Shown piece after piece: positions 6,353 to 8,967 of a stretch of DNA of 8,967 nucleotides; position 1 is the stretch's first letter; each line of letters starts with the position of its first letter. The DNA is from Planctomycetota bacterium (GTDB lineage: Bacteria; Planctomycetota; PUPC01; JACPCR01). The position numbers and the translations under genes are program-made. The stretch lies in contig JASLXP010000538.1 of the NCBI GenBank assembly GCA_030740295.1, forward strand, positions 1 through 8,967, written 5' to 3'. The notes beneath the pieces were generated by a model. The model saw nothing but the letters and a program-made list of their open reading frames with translations, had not been told where the DNA came from and made no database searches.

Positions 6353-7519
6353 ATGTCTGAAATCAGAATCGGCCTGGCCGGTCTCGGCCATCGCGGCCTG
6401 CACTGGCTGCGAATGCTGGACAAACTTGATGGCTACAGAATCACCGCTCTTTGCGATCCCATCGTGCCGCTCCAAGAGCGCGGCCTTGCGTCTCTGACCG
6501 ATCCGAAGGATGTGAAGACTTATTCCGCTTACGACGACATCCTGGCCGACGATGACGTGGATGCGATTGCCCTTACGGTGCGCTGCCGGGAACAGGGCGC
6601 TCTTGCGGCGCAGGCATTGGAGGCCGGGAAACATGTAAACTCCGAGGTGCCGGCCGCACATACGATGGAAGATTGCTGGCGAATCGTCCTGGCTGCCGAG
6701 CGAAGCGGCAAGGTCTATCAACTCGGCGAGCAAGCGCGCTTCTGGGGAGTCGTGGAAGCCTGGACGGGAATGGTCTCACGGGGGGAGCTCGGCCGGGTCA
6801 CTTACTGCGAAGGGCAATACATTGGTTACTACGGCACTCGGCAGTTCTTCCAGGATCCGGAGACGGGCAACTTCTTTTCCATCGAAGATCTCAAAGACCA
6901 CCCGGAGGCGAAACCGACCTGGCTCCACACGATGCCGCCCATTCATTATCTGCCGCACGAGCTCGGCCCAATGCTGCGCGTGCTCGACGACAGGGTCGTT
7001 GAAGTCACGGCCATGAGCACCAGCGGCCCAAGCTATTCCCATGAGCAAATCGGCCAGCCCGACATGCAGGTCGCGCTGATGAAAACAGAGAAGGATGCAC
7101 TCATGAGAATGGCGACTGGATTCACACAGCCCGTACCGAAGAGAGGACACCACTGGTATCAGGTCATCGGAACGCGAGGCTGTGTTGAGTGGTCCCGTTC
7201 GAGCCGTGAAAAGCCAAAGATGTGGCGGGCCTTTTCCCAGATGCATGATGTGGCCGACGTGGACTGGAAGTTCGAGCGCGCTGACGCTCCGCCGGAAGCC
7301 AGGGGCAGCGGGCACGGTGACGCAGACTACTACGTGCACGCTTCCTTCCGCGATGCGGTTCTGAACAATCGTCCTCAGGAATTCAACGTCTACCGCGCCA
7401 TTGAGACGGCCGCGCCCGCCGTCCTCGCCGCCGAATCAATCGACCAGGGCACCAAGCTGATGATAGTGCCCGATTTCAGGCCCGGGCCGGATCGGGCTGC
7501 AGGTGAGGCGCCGAAGTGA
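6353..7519 (+). CDS. Gfo/Idh/MocA family protein, GH109-like
   Basis: A 388-residue protein with an N-terminal Rossmann fold for NAD(P): GLAGLGHRG at 7-15 after strand RI, acidic-strand end CDP at 34-36, and strand AIALTV at 71-76. The usual EKP motif reads E98-V-P100, so the Lys that often helps catalysis is absent. The C-terminal domain has PPIHYLPHELGPM at 195-207, and GSGHGDADYY (318-327) followed by FNVYRAIETAAPAVLAAESI (344-363). These resemble the YPTH..GP and HGGMDF stretches of GH109 glycosidases, which use NAD in a redox-assisted cleavage of alpha-N-acetylgalactosaminides. No Tat or Sec signal is present, unlike many GH109 proteins, so it is predicted cytoplasmic. It could instead be a plain sugar dehydrogenase. 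It overlaps or abuts the next gene and probably shares its transcript. Confidence 0.85.
   Translation: MSEIRIGLAGLGHRGLHWLRMLDKLDGYRITALCDPIVPLQERGLASLTDPKDVKTYSAYDDILADDDVDAIALTVRCREQGALAAQALEAGKHVNSEVPAAHTMEDCWRIVLAAERSGKVYQLGEQARFWGVVEAWTGMVSRGELGRVTYCEGQYIGYYGTRQFFQDPETGNFFSIEDLKDHPEAKPTWLHTMPPIHYLPHELGPMLRVLDDRVVEVTAMSTSGPSYSHEQIGQPDMQVALMKTEKDALMRMATGFTQPVPKRGHHWYQVIGTRGCVEWSRSSREKPKMWRAFSQMHDVADVDWKFERADAPPEARGSGHGDADYYVHASFRDAVLNNRPQEFNVYRAIETAAPAVLAAESIDQGTKLMIVPDFRPGPDRAAGEAPK
7501..7508 (+). promoter_or_regulatory. SD-like AGGTGAGG favouring an alternative GTG start
   Basis: This motif lies 7 nt before a GTG at 7516 that is in frame with the ATG at 7531 and overlaps the preceding stop as GTGA. 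Nothing SD-like precedes the ATG at 7531. The downstream protein may therefore begin five residues earlier (MTHSG before MKISV) through translational coupling. Confidence 0.4.
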
Positions 7520-7530
7520 CGCATTCGGGC

Positions 7531-8967
7531 ATGAAAATCTCTGTCTTCGCCGGCGACTCTGAACCAGGTCTCGATCAATATGTCCAGGAGATCTTCCGAA
7601 GCTGGGGACTGCCTCTGTGTGAGTCTTCAGATTTCCAGGGAGCATCTGGTCTTGATCCTCACTCCTCTCCCGTTGCCATCGCTCTCCCCGGCGTCGACGG
7701 CTCACTCGCCGAATTGCTCCTGGATTACGTCAACCGCGGCGGCTCGCTCGTCAGTTTTCTGCCGGCCGACATCCTGGCAGGGGCCGCTGGACTGAAATTT
7801 ACAGGAGAGAAGCAAACACCACTCCGGCTCCGTCTTCCGAGAGAACCTGTGGCTGGTCTGGCCGGGGAGCTGCTTCCCGTCGTTGGGAATGCCGGGAACT
7901 ACGAGGTCATTGGTGAATCAGTTCAAGCGTACGGGTATCTGTCGTTCCCCGGGCAGTTTCACGGCGAGACGATCGGGGTTGCTGAAACCGCTGTCGGCAG
8001 GGGGCGCATAGTAGCGATTGCTTTCGACCTGCCGCTGAGCGTCCTTCTCTGCCGCCAGGGCGATCCCGCCTACGCGGAGCAAGTCCCTGAGGGTGACGGA
8101 TGCGCCAGGCCATCACATCTGGCGGCGGACATCGGACCCAATGATGCCGCCTGGATTCCTTACGCGGATCTCTTGAGCCGGTGGCTGGTCGATCTTGTTG
8201 TTCGGCTCAGTGGTGCACCTGTGCCCCGCCTCTACCACCTGCCGGGCGAGTCCAGAGGCATCCTCGTTTATTCCGGCGACGAAGACCATGCCGAAGTGGC
8301 CTGGAACGAAGACCAGTTCGGCTGGATGGCTCAAAACGATGCGAGAATGAATCTCTACATCATCCCAGAGTCCACCCACTCGACGAGGGCTGACGGGGAA
8401 CGGTATCGGCAGCACCATGACCTTGGCCCGCACCCCAACCTTCGGCCCCTGGACGGAGAACCCGTCTCCATTCGAATCTCAGATCTCGAACGACAGATTC
8501 TGCTCTTCGAAGAGATGTACGGCATAAAGTCGAGGTCGATTCGCAATCACAGTACGGCCTGGGCGGGGTACATGGAACCTGTCGAGGTGATGGAAAAGCT
8601 GGGGATAGGAATGGACGGGAATTACTTCTCCGGCACTTACAGGCGCGACCGGGAATCCGCTCCCTACGCAGGTTTCGGCGGCGCCATTCCCATGCGATAT
8701 TCACAGCCGAACGGCCGGATGCTGAACGTTTACCAACAGCACACTCACGTGGCTGACGACGTTCTGTTCGGCCGGGCAAACTACTCCTACATGTTTTCAC
8801 TGCAGCAGTGGGAAGTCATACTCGACCGCATCTTCACCGACATCGAGACACGCTTCCATGTGCCTTACGCAGTTTGCATTCATCCCGGCAACTGGGTGCG
8901 ATTCTCCGGTGACCAGGGCCGGGCACTCGTCCGGGAAGCACAGGCACGCAGATTCCCTGTCTGGTCC
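7531..8967 (+). CDS. Two-domain protein: amidotransferase-like N-terminus, polysaccharide deacetylase-like C-terminus (3' truncated)
   Basis: The frame stays open for 479 codons and leaves the window without a stop. Residues about 1-225 resemble a class I glutamine-amidotransferase/ThuA-like fold. AIALPGV.GSLAELLLDYVNRGGSLVSF (49-76) looks like the strand-helix-strand of such domains, and GRGRIVAIAFDLPLSVLLCRQGDP (156-179) like their closing strand. No catalytic Cys nucleophile elbow is evident. After the linker VPRLYHLPGE comes a region with NodB-like features: GILVYSGDEDH (243-253) in the place of the first Asp motif, DLGPHPN (297-303) in the place of a metal His motif, RSIRNHSTAWAGY (335-347), and CIHPGNW (449-455) near the far end. 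These are divergent, so the family call is tentative and activity unproven. No signal peptide is seen. GTG at 7516 is a credible alternative start. It lies 11 nt after the GH109-like gene and is probably co-transcribed. Confidence 0.6.
   Translation, partial: MKISVFAGDSEPGLDQYVQEIFRSWGLPLCESSDFQGASGLDPHSSPVAIALPGVDGSLAELLLDYVNRGGSLVSFLPADILAGAAGLKFTGEKQTPLRLRLPREPVAGLAGELLPVVGNAGNYEVIGESVQAYGYLSFPGQFHGETIGVAETAVGRGRIVAIAFDLPLSVLLCRQGDPAYAEQVPEGDGCARPSHLAADIGPNDAAWIPYADLLSRWLVDLVVRLSGAPVPRLYHLPGESRGILVYSGDEDHAEVAWNEDQFGWMAQNDARMNLYIIPESTHSTRADGERYRQHHDLGPHPNLRPLDGEPVSIRISDLERQILLFEEMYGIKSRSIRNHSTAWAGYMEPVEVMEKLGIGMDGNYFSGTYRRDRESAPYAGFGGAIPMRYSQPNGRMLNVYQQHTHVADDVLFGRANYSYMFSLQQWEVILDRIFTDIETRFHVPYAVCIHPGNWVRFSGDQGRALVREAQARRFPVWS

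Noticed and set aside
6218..6733. Minus-strand open frame with an ITDYGLRI-like stretch
   Set aside because: That peptide is the translation of the heptamer repeat, and the rest is antisense to the Rossmann domain of the GH109-like gene.
6776..7339. Minus-strand open frame of 187 codons
   Set aside because: Shadow of the GH109-like gene, with no independent support.

Overview
The window looks like chromosomal DNA from a bacterium of moderate GC content. Several starts lack an obvious Shine-Dalgarno. The set of a small HRICPKC-type zinc-ribbon protein, a large ABC-2-like exporter permease, an enolase-superfamily protein and a Gfo/Idh/MocA protein suggests Planctomycetota or a related environmental phylum. 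That placement is an inference from gene style, not proof. I found no rRNA, tRNA, CRISPR array, transposase or phage gene.

Layout. (1) Positions 1-320, minus strand: N-terminal part of a secreted M16 zinc peptidase, cut by the window edge. It has a near-consensus promoter at 361-389 in the 161-bp divergent gap. (2) 482-2613, plus strand: an ABC transporter ATPase followed after 5 bp by argininosuccinate lyase (argH). (3) 2612-2642: a strong hairpin whose T-tract lies on the minus strand. It terminates a small minus-strand zinc-ribbon gene (2681-2899) that converges on argH. (4) 2900-3313: a gene-free stretch of about 410 bp with candidate regulatory structure. (5) 3314-4990, plus strand: a polytopic permease of the putative ABC exporter type, the plausible partner of the ATPase but separated from it by argH. 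(6) 5049-8967, plus strand: an enolase-superfamily protein, then a GH109-like Gfo/Idh/MocA protein, then an open-ended large protein with a glutamine-amidotransferase-like N-terminal region and a polysaccharide-deacetylase-like C-terminal region.

How the genes may work together. The ATPase and permease probably form one exporter. The last three genes form a probable cytoplasmic carbohydrate-processing cluster, since none shows a signal peptide. An NAD-dependent glycosidase or oxidoreductase, a deacetylase-like protein and a sugar-acid dehydratase-like protein would fit breakdown of an acetylated sugar or amino sugar, but no substrate can be read from the sequence. All three look divergent at expected catalytic positions. 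The enolase-like protein keeps the three metal ligands but lacks the usual acid/base residues, the Gfo/Idh/MocA protein has EVP in place of EKP, and the deacetylase-like protein has non-canonical motifs. This cluster is the most interesting part of the window. A tract of AATCNNN heptamers lies between its first two genes.
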